From the NCBI GenBank assembly GCA_036503775.1, contig DASXWH010000263.1, positions 1 through 13,147 of the forward strand: a stretch of DNA of 13,147 nt. The letters run 5' to 3'. The notes under the pieces were generated by a model, which worked only from the letters and a program-made list of their open reading frames with translations, was not told the DNA's origin and did no database searches. Within the stretch, counting starts at the first letter, position 1; every line of letters begins with the position of its first letter. Source of the stretch: Ohtaekwangia sp036503775 (GTDB taxonomy: Bacteria; Bacteroidota; Bacteroidia; Cytophagales; Cyclobacteriaceae). Both the position numbers and the translations under genes were made by a program. Below are positions 6,365 through 13,147 of this stretch, one piece after another.

Positions 6365-8778
6365 GAATTGTCTTTGTTTTCGGAATGGGTTTGTACAGGT
6401 TCATCGGCCAGTAGAAGTTTCTTCAGCCGCTGATACATAAAAGAGACCACCAGTAACAACACGCCCAGTGAAATGAATGCAGCAATTTTTCCACCTTCGG
6501 ATATTCCCCGGATATCCACTGTGAATAATTTTATCAGCGTGATAAGGAACAGTGTGAGCGAAATGATACGAAGGTGTTTCTTCTTCATTTTCAATCCGAT
6601 AAAGATCAGCAGAAATGAAGTCAGTCCCCAAAGTATGGGATAACCGATCTTATGATTTTGTGTTAACACGTGGTCGATGGTTTCTATGCCGGGTTGTGCG
6701 ATAAGTAAAACGGTATGGTCAAGTTCAGCGCTTGCCATAAAAACGAAGAAGAACACATAGAACCACGAGTATGCCTGGAAAGTCTCGCGATTAAATTCAT
6801 CAAGCCCCTGTACTTTTTTAAGACTGAAGTAAGCGACTGCAATCAATAAACCGATCAGGATGTAATGGAAGATGAAACCGGTGATCGTTCCGTCATTCAG
6901 GAGAAAATCGTTTCGGGAGATAACGATCTGCTGCTGATAGTATACCAGGTAAGCTGCCATTCCAATAACTCCTGCCGCTGCCAATACACCTTTGAGCACA
7001 ATGGATTCCTGCTTTCTTCCCACAAGCTGAGCGCCCAGCAGGAACAACATATTGTAACAACCGATAATAATGTTCTGAGTTTCGTATTCAAAACCATAGT
7101 GATATAATTGGTGCCGGAGTTCAAGTACCTGGGAGATATATAAAACGGCTATGCCTGCTATGAGAATGATGAATTTGTACCGGTCAACAAGTTCAGGATA
7201 TTCACTGGTTTCCTTCCTTAACAGGATCCAGGTTAGTGTCAGCGATAGCAATGAAAAGATTCCGGTAATGTATCCTTTGTTCAGGATGATAGTCATGTAT
7301 TCAAATTCACTATCTAAGGAAAAATAGATATTGTTCCAGTCCATCAGCAGGCTGATCACCATCAGAACGGTAACGACAACTGATGTCAGCTTCATGAGAC
7401 GTATTCCGGATTTCTGCGACAACCAGAGGAGAAGCACAGCTTCAGCCGACCAGAATAACGTGATGTAGTTGCCCTCCAGTTGAACCGGTGCAGCCAGACT
7501 GATAAAGGTGAGCACGAGGCCGATTAATAGAAACACCAGTTTTTTATCCACATGGCTTTTCCGGTAGAGCAGATAAGCGAAGATGAAATTGATAATACCC
7601 AGTGACGCAGTGAACAGACCTTTCAGATTTTCTCCGGAAGGATTGTCAAGAATATACATGCCGGCACCGTAGAAGAAGAACGTATTGCTGAGCAGCAGGG
7701 TGATTTCAATGGCTTTAAAGGTGGTTCGCTCCTTCAGGTTATTGATGATGCTCATGGCGAAGAATACACCGTAAAACAAACTGGCAAAGATCATGGCTCC
7801 CGTAACCATGGATGACTGTTCACCATCAAATTGTACACCCAGCCATGAACCGAAAAGGAGCAGGGTAAAGGCGTAGGCAATGATGGTAACCAGATTCCAT
7901 TTTTTGAAATAGGCAAGTACCAGAATGCCTGAATCGAGGATCAGAATGTACGTGAACAGTACAACATAATTTCCTTCTCCCGTACTTACCATGAAGGGTG
8001 AAGCAAAGCCACCGAGTATAGAAAGGATAGCCAGTTCAATCCGGTTGTAACTCAGCGACAGTACCACGGCAAACCCGGTGATAATGAGCATTAAGATAAA
8101 GGCGGCCGTTTGAGTGAAAATATGATACTCATGAAACGCAATGGCAATGGTTAGGTAGAGTACAGCTATACCACCTCCCACGAGTACAGAACTGAATGCA
8201 GCAAATTTCTGCCGCAACTTATGCGCAATTCCCAATAGTATTCCGCCACACAGAATGCCAATAAACACCCGGCCGATCTCGTTGATCCATTCCTGATCGA
8301 TGGCGTATTTCACAAAGAACCCAATACCGAGTACCAGTACACCGATACCGATTTTGTTTGCCAGATTTTCTCCAATGAATTTTTCGAGGTCGGGATTGCG
8401 CTCAAAAAATCCGGGCTTCCTCGGTTGAGGCGGTTGTACAACGGGTGGTTTAATCGTAACCGGTGGAGGTGTAATGGATTTGGGGAAACTTACCACCTCC
8501 GGAGTTTTAACCGGTTCTTTTACTTCAGGCTTTTCGATTTCTTTTACCGGTTCAGGTTTGATCACCGGAGTTTTATGTTCCGTTACAATGTCCTGAAGAA
8601 TGGAAGGCGTTTCTTTCGGCTTCTCCTGTACGGGAGCCTGGCTCCGTGTTTTCTTGAGTTCAGCCAGCAACAGTTCCATTCGCAGCTCAAGCGACTTGAT
8701 CCGGTTTGAAACATCATTTTTTAAGGAAAGGATTACCACCAGAACGATGATGATCAGTACAAGAATCAGAAATTCCAT
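6361..8778 (-). CDS. DUF2339 polytopic membrane protein
   Basis: Large (805 aa) inner-membrane protein of unknown function. Layout: an N-terminal TM helix (3-19); a short charged, coiled-coil-like stretch (21-45); a Pro/Lys/Glu/Val-rich low-complexity linker (about 48-122, with many KPE, EPV and PPP runs); then the conserved DUF2339 entry EKFIGENLANKIGIGVLVLGIGFFVKYAID (132-161). After that I estimate about two dozen hydrophobic helices up to residue 790, ending in a hydrophilic tail. The length is typical of the family. ATG 8778 gives a sensible helix start. It is followed with a 4-nt ATGA overlap by the DUF3999-like gene, and preceded by a small Sm-like gene 96 nt upstream on the same strand. 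The many-TM architecture resembles membrane polymer enzymes or transporters, but no catalytic motif is recognisable, so I assign no activity. Confidence 0.9.
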   Translation of the reverse strand: MEFLILVLIIIVLVVILSLKNDVSNRIKSLELRMELLLAELKKTRSQAPVQEKPKETPSILQDIVTEHKTPVIKPEPVKEIEKPEVKEPVKTPEVVSFPKSITPPPVTIKPPVVQPPQPRKPGFFERNPDLEKFIGENLANKIGIGVLVLGIGFFVKYAIDQEWINEIGRVFIGILCGGILLGIAHKLRQKFAAFSSVLVGGGIAVLYLTIAIAFHEYHIFTQTAAFILMLIITGFAVVLSLSYNRIELAILSILGGFASPFMVSTGEGNYVVLFTYILILDSGILVLAYFKKWNLVTIIAYAFTLLLFGSWLGVQFDGEQSSMVTGAMIFASLFYGVFFAMSIINNLKERTTFKAIEITLLLSNTFFFYGAGMYILDNPSGENLKGLFTASLGIINFIFAYLLYRKSHVDKKLVFLLIGLVLTFISLAAPVQLEGNYITLFWSAEAVLLLWLSQKSGIRLMKLTSVVVTVLMVISLLMDWNNIYFSLDSEFEYMTIILNKGYITGIFSLLSLTLTWILLRKETSEYPELVDRYKFIILIAGIAVLYISQVLELRHQLYHYGFEYETQNIIIGCYNMLFLLGAQLVGRKQESIVLKGVLAAAGVIGMAAYLVYYQQQIVISRNDFLLNDGTITGFIFHYILIGLLIAVAYFSLKKVQGLDEFNRETFQAYSWFYVFFFVFMASAELDHTVLLIAQPGIETIDHVLTQNHKIGYPILWGLTSFLLIFIGLKMKKKHLRIISLTLFLITLIKLFTVDIRGISEGGKIAAFISLGVLLLVVSFMYQRLKKLLLADEPVQTHSENKDNS

Positions 8779-8874
8779 GGTGAAAAATTAGCGCGGTTTG
8801 CAACGGTAAAAATCACCATTTCGGAGGGAATAACCAATTCTTCCTTATGTAGAAAGGCTGGTTAAACAGGGCTA

Positions 8875-9069
8875 CTAACTTAACTCCACCGCATCTATTT
8901 TATCTACAGCAATGAGCACTTTACTGCTGCGCTGATTTTTTGCTTCCACGGCTTTGTTGTCAATGATCCGGGTAACGTATCCGATGACGGTATTGCCATT
9001 GACATAAAAGGTGATGCCCTTTTTACTTTGCAGGCTTTCTTCGAGAATGGGTTTTAACAATTCAAACAT
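8875..9069 (-). CDS. Small Sm-like hypothetical protein (64 aa)
   Basis: A 64-aa acidic/basic mixed protein without a signal peptide or TM. A short N-terminal helix (FELLKPILEESLQSK) is followed by alternating strands: ITFYVNGNTVIGYVTRIID, AVEAKNQ, KVLIAVDKIDAVEL. The pattern, a strand with a Gly turn, a bent second strand and a closing ValAspLysIle strand, resembles Sm/LSm-like five-stranded barrels, but no Hfq signature is present. This is a fold guess from the pattern only. It is on the same strand as DUF2339, 96 nt upstream, and is divergent from the MFS gene across about 70 nt. The ATG at 9069 lies downstream of an A/T-rich stretch. It could be the first gene of the DUF2339 operon or an independent housekeeping gene. 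Confidence 0.7.
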   Translation of the reverse strand: MFELLKPILEESLQSKKGITFYVNGNTVIGYVTRIIDNKAVEAKNQRSSKVLIAVDKIDAVELS

Positions 9070-9110
9070 GATTTTAATAGTTTAACTGACGTGTAATTGC
9101 ATTTCGAAAA

Positions 9111-9123
9111 TACCTTTATTTGC
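9111..9123 (+). promoter_or_regulatory. Possible Bacteroidota -7 element upstream of the MFS gene
   Basis: The stretch TACCTTTATTTGC resembles the Bacteroidota -7 consensus TAnnTTTG; the octamer TTTATTTG at 9115-9122 matches 5 of 6 defined positions. A TTG at 9097-9099 could be the -33 element, but the 15-nt spacer is short. It is placed 18 nt before the ATG at 9141. Pattern match only. Confidence 0.3.
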
Positions 9124-9140
9124 AGAATATTCACACCGCT

Positions 9141-10358
9141 ATGACGGAGAAGAAGACAGCAGCGCTCGGATTTATTTTTGTGACTTTGCTTATTGATATC
9201 ATCGGGTTTGGAATCATCATTCCCGTGATCCCTCAGTTGTTAAGTGAATTAGAAGGCGTAAGCGTTTCGGGCGCTTCTAAATATGGCGGGTGGCTCGTGG
9301 CTGCATTTGGTGTTATGCAATTTGCCTGTTCACCGTTGATTGGAAATCTTAGTGATCGTTACGGAAGAAGGCCCGTATTGCTTCTTTCCTTATTTGGATT
9401 AGGTGTGGATTATATACTGGTTGTTTTTGCACCCACGATAGCATGGCTTTTTGTGGGAAGGATTGTAGCTGGAATTATGGGTGCAAGTTTTACAACGGCT
9501 TCAGCTTATATCGCTGATATCAGCACACCGCAAAACCGCGCTCAGAACTTCGGGATAATTGGTGTTGCTTTCGGACTTGGATTTATCCTTGGCCCTTTTA
9601 TCGGAGGGATACTCGCAGAGTACGGTTCGCGGGCACCTTTCGTTGGTGCTGCTGTGCTTACGTTGTTGAACTGGTTATATGGATTTTTTATTCTGCCGGA
9701 ATCACTCAAGCCCGAGAACAGACGTAAGTTTGAATGGTCGCGTTCAAATCCACTTGGATCGCTCCGGTTTTTGTGGCGATATAAAGTTATCCTCGGTCTC
9801 GTTATTTCTATTCTATTGGTTTACCTGGCAGGTCATGCTATTCAAAGTACGTGGTCGTATTATACGATGGAGAAATTCCATTGGAAGCCGAAGGAGGTTG
9901 GCTACTCTCTGGGATTTGTTGGTGTATTGGTAGCGCTAGTGCAGGGACTTTTGATCCGTGTGGCCATTCCGAAATTGGGGCAGGCCAGAAGCGTCTATAT
10001 TGGTTTGGCGCTTTATGCCACCGGCTTTTTTCTTCTGGGATTGGCCGGCCATGGCTGGATGATGTACGCTTTCCTCATACCGTATTGCCTCGGAGGTATT
10101 GCCGGACCTTCACTGCAAGGTATTATGTCTAGTCAGGTTCCACCAACCGAACAGGGAGAGCTACAGGGTGCATTAACGAGTCTCATGAGTCTGACAAACA
10201 TATTCGGTCCGCTCATGATGACGGGGATATTCTATCAGTTTTCAAAACCAGAAACAGGATACTATTTTCCAGGAGCCGTAATGATGACCGGGGCTTTTCT
10301 CATGGTGATCAGTGCATTTTTAGCGCGCCTGAATCTGAAGAAGAACATTAGCACGTAA
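9141..10358 (+). CDS. TetA-like MFS drug/metabolite:H+ antiporter
   Basis: Twelve-TM major facilitator of the DHA1/TCR-Tet type, expected to expel a small molecule in exchange for protons at the inner membrane. I choose ATG 9141 (405 aa, MTEKKTAALGFIF). A TTG at 9120 is in frame, but it lies inside a promoter-like element. TM1 carries D19 in LIDIIGFGIIIP, matching the TM1 Asp of TetA proteins. Motif A is GNLSDRYGRRP (68-78) between TM2 and TM3, and the antiporter motif C is GVAFGLGFILGPFIGG (141-156) in TM5. A basic central loop (about 190-215: PENRRKFEWSR) separates the two halves. Chromosomal homologues of this type are widespread, and tetracycline as substrate is not supported. The next gene starts 5 nt after the stop, so the two are probably one transcript. 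Confidence 0.92.
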   Translation: MTEKKTAALGFIFVTLLIDIIGFGIIIPVIPQLLSELEGVSVSGASKYGGWLVAAFGVMQFACSPLIGNLSDRYGRRPVLLLSLFGLGVDYILVVFAPTIAWLFVGRIVAGIMGASFTTASAYIADISTPQNRAQNFGIIGVAFGLGFILGPFIGGILAEYGSRAPFVGAAVLTLLNWLYGFFILPESLKPENRRKFEWSRSNPLGSLRFLWRYKVILGLVISILLVYLAGHAIQSTWSYYTMEKFHWKPKEVGYSLGFVGVLVALVQGLLIRVAIPKLGQARSVYIGLALYATGFFLLGLAGHGWMMYAFLIPYCLGGIAGPSLQGIMSSQVPPTEQGELQGALTSLMSLTNIFGPLMMTGIFYQFSKPETGYYFPGAVMMTGAFLMVISAFLARLNLKKNIST

Positions 10359-10363
10359 GGCTT

Positions 10364-10672
10364 ATGCTTGAAGAAATTACTAAGCAACTCTGGCAAGCCT
10401 CTGAAAAAAGAAGAGCGTGCCGGATCAAGATGAAGGGTGAACCTTTACCACGGATAATTCATCCGTATGGTATCTGCAAGACCTCAGCCAACCGTATCGT
10501 TTTGGTTTGCCGGCAGACGATGGGATTTACAAAACCGGGAGGAAAAGAAGGGTACAGAAATTTACCGTTGAGTGATATTGAAGAAGTGGAGATGATTGAA
10601 TTCCATTTTAAAGTACCGGAAGACTTTAATCCGGATGACAGCCAGTACAGAGAGTGGGTCTATCACATCTGA
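10364..10672 (+). CDS. Small WYL-domain-like protein (102 aa)
   Basis: Cytoplasmic 102-aa protein without a signal or TM, starting 5 nt after the MFS stop. The order of motifs resembles a WYL domain: an opening basic strand (RRACRIKMKGE), then RIIHPYGIC (the 'V-x-P-Y-G-L' strand), IVLVCRQTMGF (a 'Y-L-x-A-x-C-R'-like strand), YRNLPLSDIEEVEMIEF (the 'R-x-F-R-L-D-R-I' strand), then FKVPEDFNPDD. WYL domains sense nucleotides or other ligands and usually sit behind an HTH in transcription factors. No HTH is present here and the canonical W-Y-L triplet is not intact, so it would be a stand-alone ligand-binding domain. Tight linkage to the exporter suggests a shared function. The WYL relation is an eye-level inference; that it is a real gene is well supported by the spacing and uninterrupted frame. 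Confidence 0.75.
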   Translation: MLEEITKQLWQASEKRRACRIKMKGEPLPRIIHPYGICKTSANRIVLVCRQTMGFTKPGGKEGYRNLPLSDIEEVEMIEFHFKVPEDFNPDDSQYREWVYHI

Positions 10673-10693
10673 TGAATAGCTTTTATCCAGGTG

Positions 10694-11695
10694 TTAAAAT
10701 GGCATGTTCCGTAACCTGAATCGTTTTACAAAATTGAGTCTGACATTGCCTGTGCTCAGTGAGAACGTCTGATCATTTTCATTGGCTGAAATAATCACCG
10801 TATCATTTGTCCAGGTGGCACTGATAGCCCATTCTTTTGAATTGTATCCGGCAAAAGCTTTCACCGAGAAGTTGGGTAAAAAAGTGGAGGACCTTTCGGT
10901 TTCGGCACCCGTGATCTGTGTTCTTCCGGCTGTCAGGATCGCAGTTGCTGATCCCATGATAAAAAAGTGTTTGTCGATAACCAGCGTGTAGGCATAACCA
11001 ATACTCGGCCCCATGTCAATGAAGAGAAGTTCCTGCCGCTGTGGTTCTGTTGGAACATTACTGATGGCAGATGGAATGAGTGTGCTGTCTGCCTCACCTC
11101 TGCCTAGAACAAAATGAAGTCCTACCAAAACTGTTCCGGCTGATTTTTTCTGCCATTCATTCTGGAGAAATCCGGCCCGGTAAGAAAAGCGTTTATAATT
11201 CAACATGTACTGGGCTGAAACCCCGATCTGATTTATTTTAATATCGGGTCTGTCATAATAGTCGCCATTCACATCACGCAGCGATTTGTTCCGAAGGTAG
11301 AACCCGCTATAGAATTGCCCGAAGGCATCGATAACAAATCTTCTTCCATACAAATGACACTGGAGGTCCAGGTATTTCGTATCGCCTTTTTTCTGGTTAG
11401 GATTCAGGAACGGAAATCCAAAAGCCAGGTTCAGTGTTGCCCATTTATAAGTTCCGCCAATGCCCATGTTGAGTGTGGTATTGGGCAGGTAATTTAACGT
11501 AACTTTATCCGTCCGGTCATAAAACCTGAACGCAGTATACTTTTGAGAAAAGAAGAATCTTCCGGCAAGCTTGTGGTCATGGGAAATGTAATAGGAAGAG
11601 TCATAATTATAATAGAGTGAATCAAGTATCTGCCCCTTCGCATCATTTGCAAAACACGTGACAACCAAACACACGATGAAAAGATACCGCACCAT
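10694..11695 (-). CDS. DUF4421 outer-membrane beta-barrel-type protein
   Basis: Exported 333-aa protein of the Bacteroidota family DUF4421, function unknown. A signal peptide covers residues 1-21 (MVRYLFIVCLVVTCFANDAKG before QILDS). The body consists of alternating aromatic/hydrophobic beta-strands with Asn/Gly turns. The family pattern is visible at YLPNTTLNMGIGGTYKWATLNLAFGFPFLN and GRRFVIDAFGQFYSGFYLRN. The chain ends in a Phe (RLRNMPF), as is usual for barrel proteins inserted by BamA. I therefore place it in the outer membrane. It converges with the WYL-like gene (21-nt gap) and is divergent from the next gene across 172 nt. On the - strand a TACTTTTA (11701-11708) lies only 5 nt before the ATG, too close to call a promoter. 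Nothing indicates a substrate. Confidence 0.85.
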   Translation of the reverse strand: MVRYLFIVCLVVTCFANDAKGQILDSLYYNYDSSYYISHDHKLAGRFFFSQKYTAFRFYDRTDKVTLNYLPNTTLNMGIGGTYKWATLNLAFGFPFLNPNQKKGDTKYLDLQCHLYGRRFVIDAFGQFYSGFYLRNKSLRDVNGDYYDRPDIKINQIGVSAQYMLNYKRFSYRAGFLQNEWQKKSAGTVLVGLHFVLGRGEADSTLIPSAISNVPTEPQRQELLFIDMGPSIGYAYTLVIDKHFFIMGSATAILTAGRTQITGAETERSSTFLPNFSVKAFAGYNSKEWAISATWTNDTVIISANENDQTFSLSTGNVRLNFVKRFRLRNMPF

Positions 11696-11867
11696 AGCGT
11701 TAAAAGTAACGAATCTCTTTTTGATTTCATGAAATACGGATAATTCCGAAGCCTTTCACCGTGAAATGCTTTTTCATGAATAACAATTTTCTGATATTGA
11801 AAGGTATTGCTGTCTGTTGAGCTACTGACCTAAATAATCTAAAGTTTTAAATCCTAAATAACTGATC
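11696..11867. other. Divergent intergenic region with clustered palindromes
   Basis: This 172-nt spacer between the DUF4421 gene (-) and the secreted unknown (+) must hold both promoters. It contains TTTCATGAAA (11725-11734), CGGATAATTCCG (11737-11748), TTTCACCGTGAAA (11754-11766) and a second TTTCATGAA (11772-11780), all self-complementary or nearly so, within 56 nt. The outer two are also inverted copies of each other. They may be operator sites or a transcribed hairpin. No T-tract follows, so a terminator is unlikely. Confidence 0.45.
11817..11847 (+). promoter_or_regulatory. Weak candidate promoter for the secreted unknown gene
   Basis: TTG (11817-11819), then 20 nt, then TAAAGTTT (11840-11847) resembles the Bacteroidota -33 TTG and -7 TAnnTTTG pair, with two mismatches in the -7 box. 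It sits 20 nt before the ATG at 11868, downstream of the palindrome cluster. Pattern match only. Confidence 0.3.
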
Positions 11868-12773
11868 ATGACTTCCCCGAAAAAAGTTACCCTTTTACTC
11901 GTATTGTTGGGATTATCGCTGGCCGGTAATGCGCAATCGAAAAAGAAACGTCTGCAACCGGGGAAGTTATATGAGCCAGGAGAGGCTATCTATGCGCCCA
12001 GGTATGGATTTAATGCCGTGATACCCGAAGGATGGGAAGGAACATTGCCGCGGGACACGGAAATGTTTTTACTGATGCCCCGCACGGAAATAGGTGGGGA
12101 AGTTTTTACCTTCTCGAGTGAGAAAAAGGATATTCAGTCCCTGAAGGAAAACTGGCTGAAGGGTGCTAACCTGTCTGATAACATCATGATCAAGGCTACT
12201 GACGTAAAAGTTGATGGCGATATGATCTTTAGTGAAGTGGTGCCTGCTGGCGAGGCTGTCAATAAAGGCTATAAAGGATTTGTAGCTGCGAAATGCAGTC
12301 CTTACGGATCCTGTGTTACCTGCCTGGGCATCGGACCTGTTCAGTTCTTTGATCCGCTGAAAAAGGCTGTTGATTCTTTTATGCGTTCAACAACGTTTAC
12401 GGAACCTTCCAATGTTTCGATCTACGCGGACTTTAACTGGAAAGAATTTCTTTCCAATAAAATGCTGATCGCGTTTATGGCAATAGAATCATCATCCGGT
12501 AGTGGTACAAAAGACAATACGTTTCATCTCTGCAAGGACGGTACCTTCAAGGCGTTTATTAAAAAGACTGGTGCCATGAAACAGATCAATCCACAGATAA
12601 AAGGACGGCAGTCTGGTACCTGGTCTACTGAAAGTATCGGTGACAACGGTGTTCTGAAACTTACCTTCAAGAATCAACCCACCGTGGAAGTACCTATGCT
12701 GATAAAGGACGAGAAAATTTTTATCAATGACGAGCGATACTTTGCTGCCGAGTCAGAGGAGTGCAAGGACTAG
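11868..12773 (+). CDS. Secreted two-domain protein of unknown function
   Basis: Exported 301-aa protein. Residues 1-22 are a signal peptide (SPKK, leucine-rich core, AGNA before QSKKKR). The N-terminal domain (about 38-178) begins APRYGFNAVIPEGWEG, a PsbP/DUF1795-like opening in which a short exported domain reads 'fsv.iP.gW'; it includes three cysteines, C143, C149 and C152 (KCSPYGSCVTC). The C-terminal domain (about 190-295) has FHLCKDGTF (219-227), SGTWST (249-254), VLKLTF (262-267) and KIFINDERYF (283-292). That is a small lipocalin-like beta pattern I have seen in uncharacterised secreted proteins (HLC...DG.F / G.W / L.L / LNG.RYF). No enzyme motif is recognisable. It is divergent from the DUF4421 gene and convergent with the next gene (14-nt gap). 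Gene call strong; function unknown. Confidence 0.85.
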   Translation: MTSPKKVTLLLVLLGLSLAGNAQSKKKRLQPGKLYEPGEAIYAPRYGFNAVIPEGWEGTLPRDTEMFLLMPRTEIGGEVFTFSSEKKDIQSLKENWLKGANLSDNIMIKATDVKVDGDMIFSEVVPAGEAVNKGYKGFVAAKCSPYGSCVTCLGIGPVQFFDPLKKAVDSFMRSTTFTEPSNVSIYADFNWKEFLSNKMLIAFMAIESSSGSGTKDNTFHLCKDGTFKAFIKKTGAMKQINPQIKGRQSGTWSTESIGDNGVLKLTFKNQPTVEVPMLIKDEKIFINDERYFAAESEECKD

Positions 12774-12787
12774 AGTAGACCGTATCA

Positions 12788-13147
12788 TTACAGCTCCATC
12801 TCCAGATTTTTATCTACGAAGAACACGTATTCGGTAAGATCACGTGCTTCCAGTAATTTTTGAATGACCTGCTTGAATTTGATAATATAGTCTTTGGCCA
12901 TCTCATCCCGGATGGAATCACTGAAACGGTTCTTGCGTGATTCCATTTTATAGTCGATCAGGCTGTTCAGGCTGAGCAGCGTGTTCGGAAAATCAAAGTA
13001 CACACGCTTGTTGTTGCTGGCGGTTACGGTGAGAATATCCCGTGCGCGGCCTTCCTGAAATTCAAGGTTAATAATTTTATCTTCAAAACTTTTCATGCGG
13101 ATACGGCCGATGACGCGTTCAATATTTCGTGGCTCCAGTTCGGAGAG
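12788..13147 (-). CDS. Unrecognised protein, C-terminal part (runs off the window)
   Basis: The reading frame is open from the window edge to the TAA at 12788-12790, giving 119 visible codons. An ATG at 13096 could start a 102-aa protein. The 17 codons before it (LSELEPRNIERVIGRIR) are uninterrupted, look like normal coding sequence and continue a charged alpha/beta pattern, so I think the gene is longer and its start lies outside. Visible parts: strands IINLEFQEGRARDILTVTAS and KRVYFDFP, then a helical, Lys/Arg-rich segment (MESRKNRFSDSIRDEMAKDYIIKFKQVIQKLLEARD) and a final strand YVFFVDKNLEMEL. There is no signal or TM. I do not recognise the family. It converges with the secreted unknown gene with 14 nt between stops and no hairpin terminator. 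Confidence 0.7.
   Translation of the reverse strand, partial: LSELEPRNIERVIGRIRMKSFEDKIINLEFQEGRARDILTVTASNNKRVYFDFPNTLLSLNSLIDYKMESRKNRFSDSIRDEMAKDYIIKFKQVIQKLLEARDLTEYVFFVDKNLEMEL

Noticed and set aside
8425..8709. Arg/Phe-rich open frame on the + strand opposite the Pro-rich linker of DUF2339
   Set aside because: It is a by-product of low-complexity codons on the other strand; the composition (RFYRFRF-like) is typical of a shadow frame.
8832..8863. Hairpin AACCA...TGGTT in the gap between the 64-aa gene and DUF2339 as a terminator
   Set aside because: The stem has a 2-nt internal mismatch and wobble pairs, and no T-tract follows on the - strand; at most a weak mRNA structure.
9141..10358. 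Mobile tetracycline-resistance determinant
   Set aside because: The protein has TetA-like motifs, but no repressor, transposase, or flanking repeats are present; TetA-like chromosomal exporters are common.
10681..10699. TTTTA...TAAAA inverted repeat between the convergent WYL-like and DUF4421 genes as a terminator
   Set aside because: Only five A/T pairs with a 9-nt loop and no G/C stem, too weak to call.

Overview
The window looks like chromosomal DNA from a member of the Bacteroidota, probably from the Chitinophagaceae/Cytophagales side. The reasons are the families present (a secreted DUF2807 adhesin-head protein, a DUF4421 outer-membrane protein, Bacteroidota-type arabinan enzymes), starts without clear Shine-Dalgarno sequences, and moderate base composition. 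I saw no tRNA, rRNA, CRISPR array, insertion sequence or phage gene. No reading frame looks broken. The genes at both ends run off the window.

Region 1 (1-3469, + strand) is an L-arabinan/arabinoxylan utilisation operon. It holds the 3' part of a GH51 alpha-L-arabinofuranosidase, a secreted GH43 arabinanase that begins 4 nt after it, and a lipoprotein aldose 1-epimerase 22 nt further on. Together they would cut the arabinan backbone, release L-arabinose and interconvert its anomers before uptake. A strong hairpin with T-tracts on both strands (3482-3519) closes the operon and also serves the convergent DUF2807 gene.

Region 2 (3584-5131) holds a secreted DUF2807 protein on the - strand with nine evenly spaced GSG turns, and, divergent from it, a YigZ/IMPACT-family gene on the + strand.

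Region 3 (5126-9069, - strand) is a little-studied membrane module. A 64-aa Sm-like small protein lies upstream of a roughly two-dozen-TM DUF2339 protein. The DUF2339 gene is translationally coupled (ATGA) to a DUF3999-like exported, C-terminally anchored beta-rich protein. The DUF3999-like gene overlaps the 3' end of yigZ tail to tail by 6 nt.

Region 4 (9141-10672, + strand) pairs a TetA-type MFS exporter with a 102-aa protein resembling a stand-alone WYL domain, 5 nt apart.

Region 5 (10694-13147) has a DUF4421 beta-barrel-type protein (-), a 172-bp divergent spacer with clustered palindromes, a secreted two-domain protein of unknown function (+), and the C-terminal part of an unrecognised gene (-) that is open to the window edge.

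Most of this is ordinary genome content. The parts most worth a second look are the DUF2339/DUF3999 module, the WYL-like partner of the exporter, and the palindrome cluster at 11725-11780.
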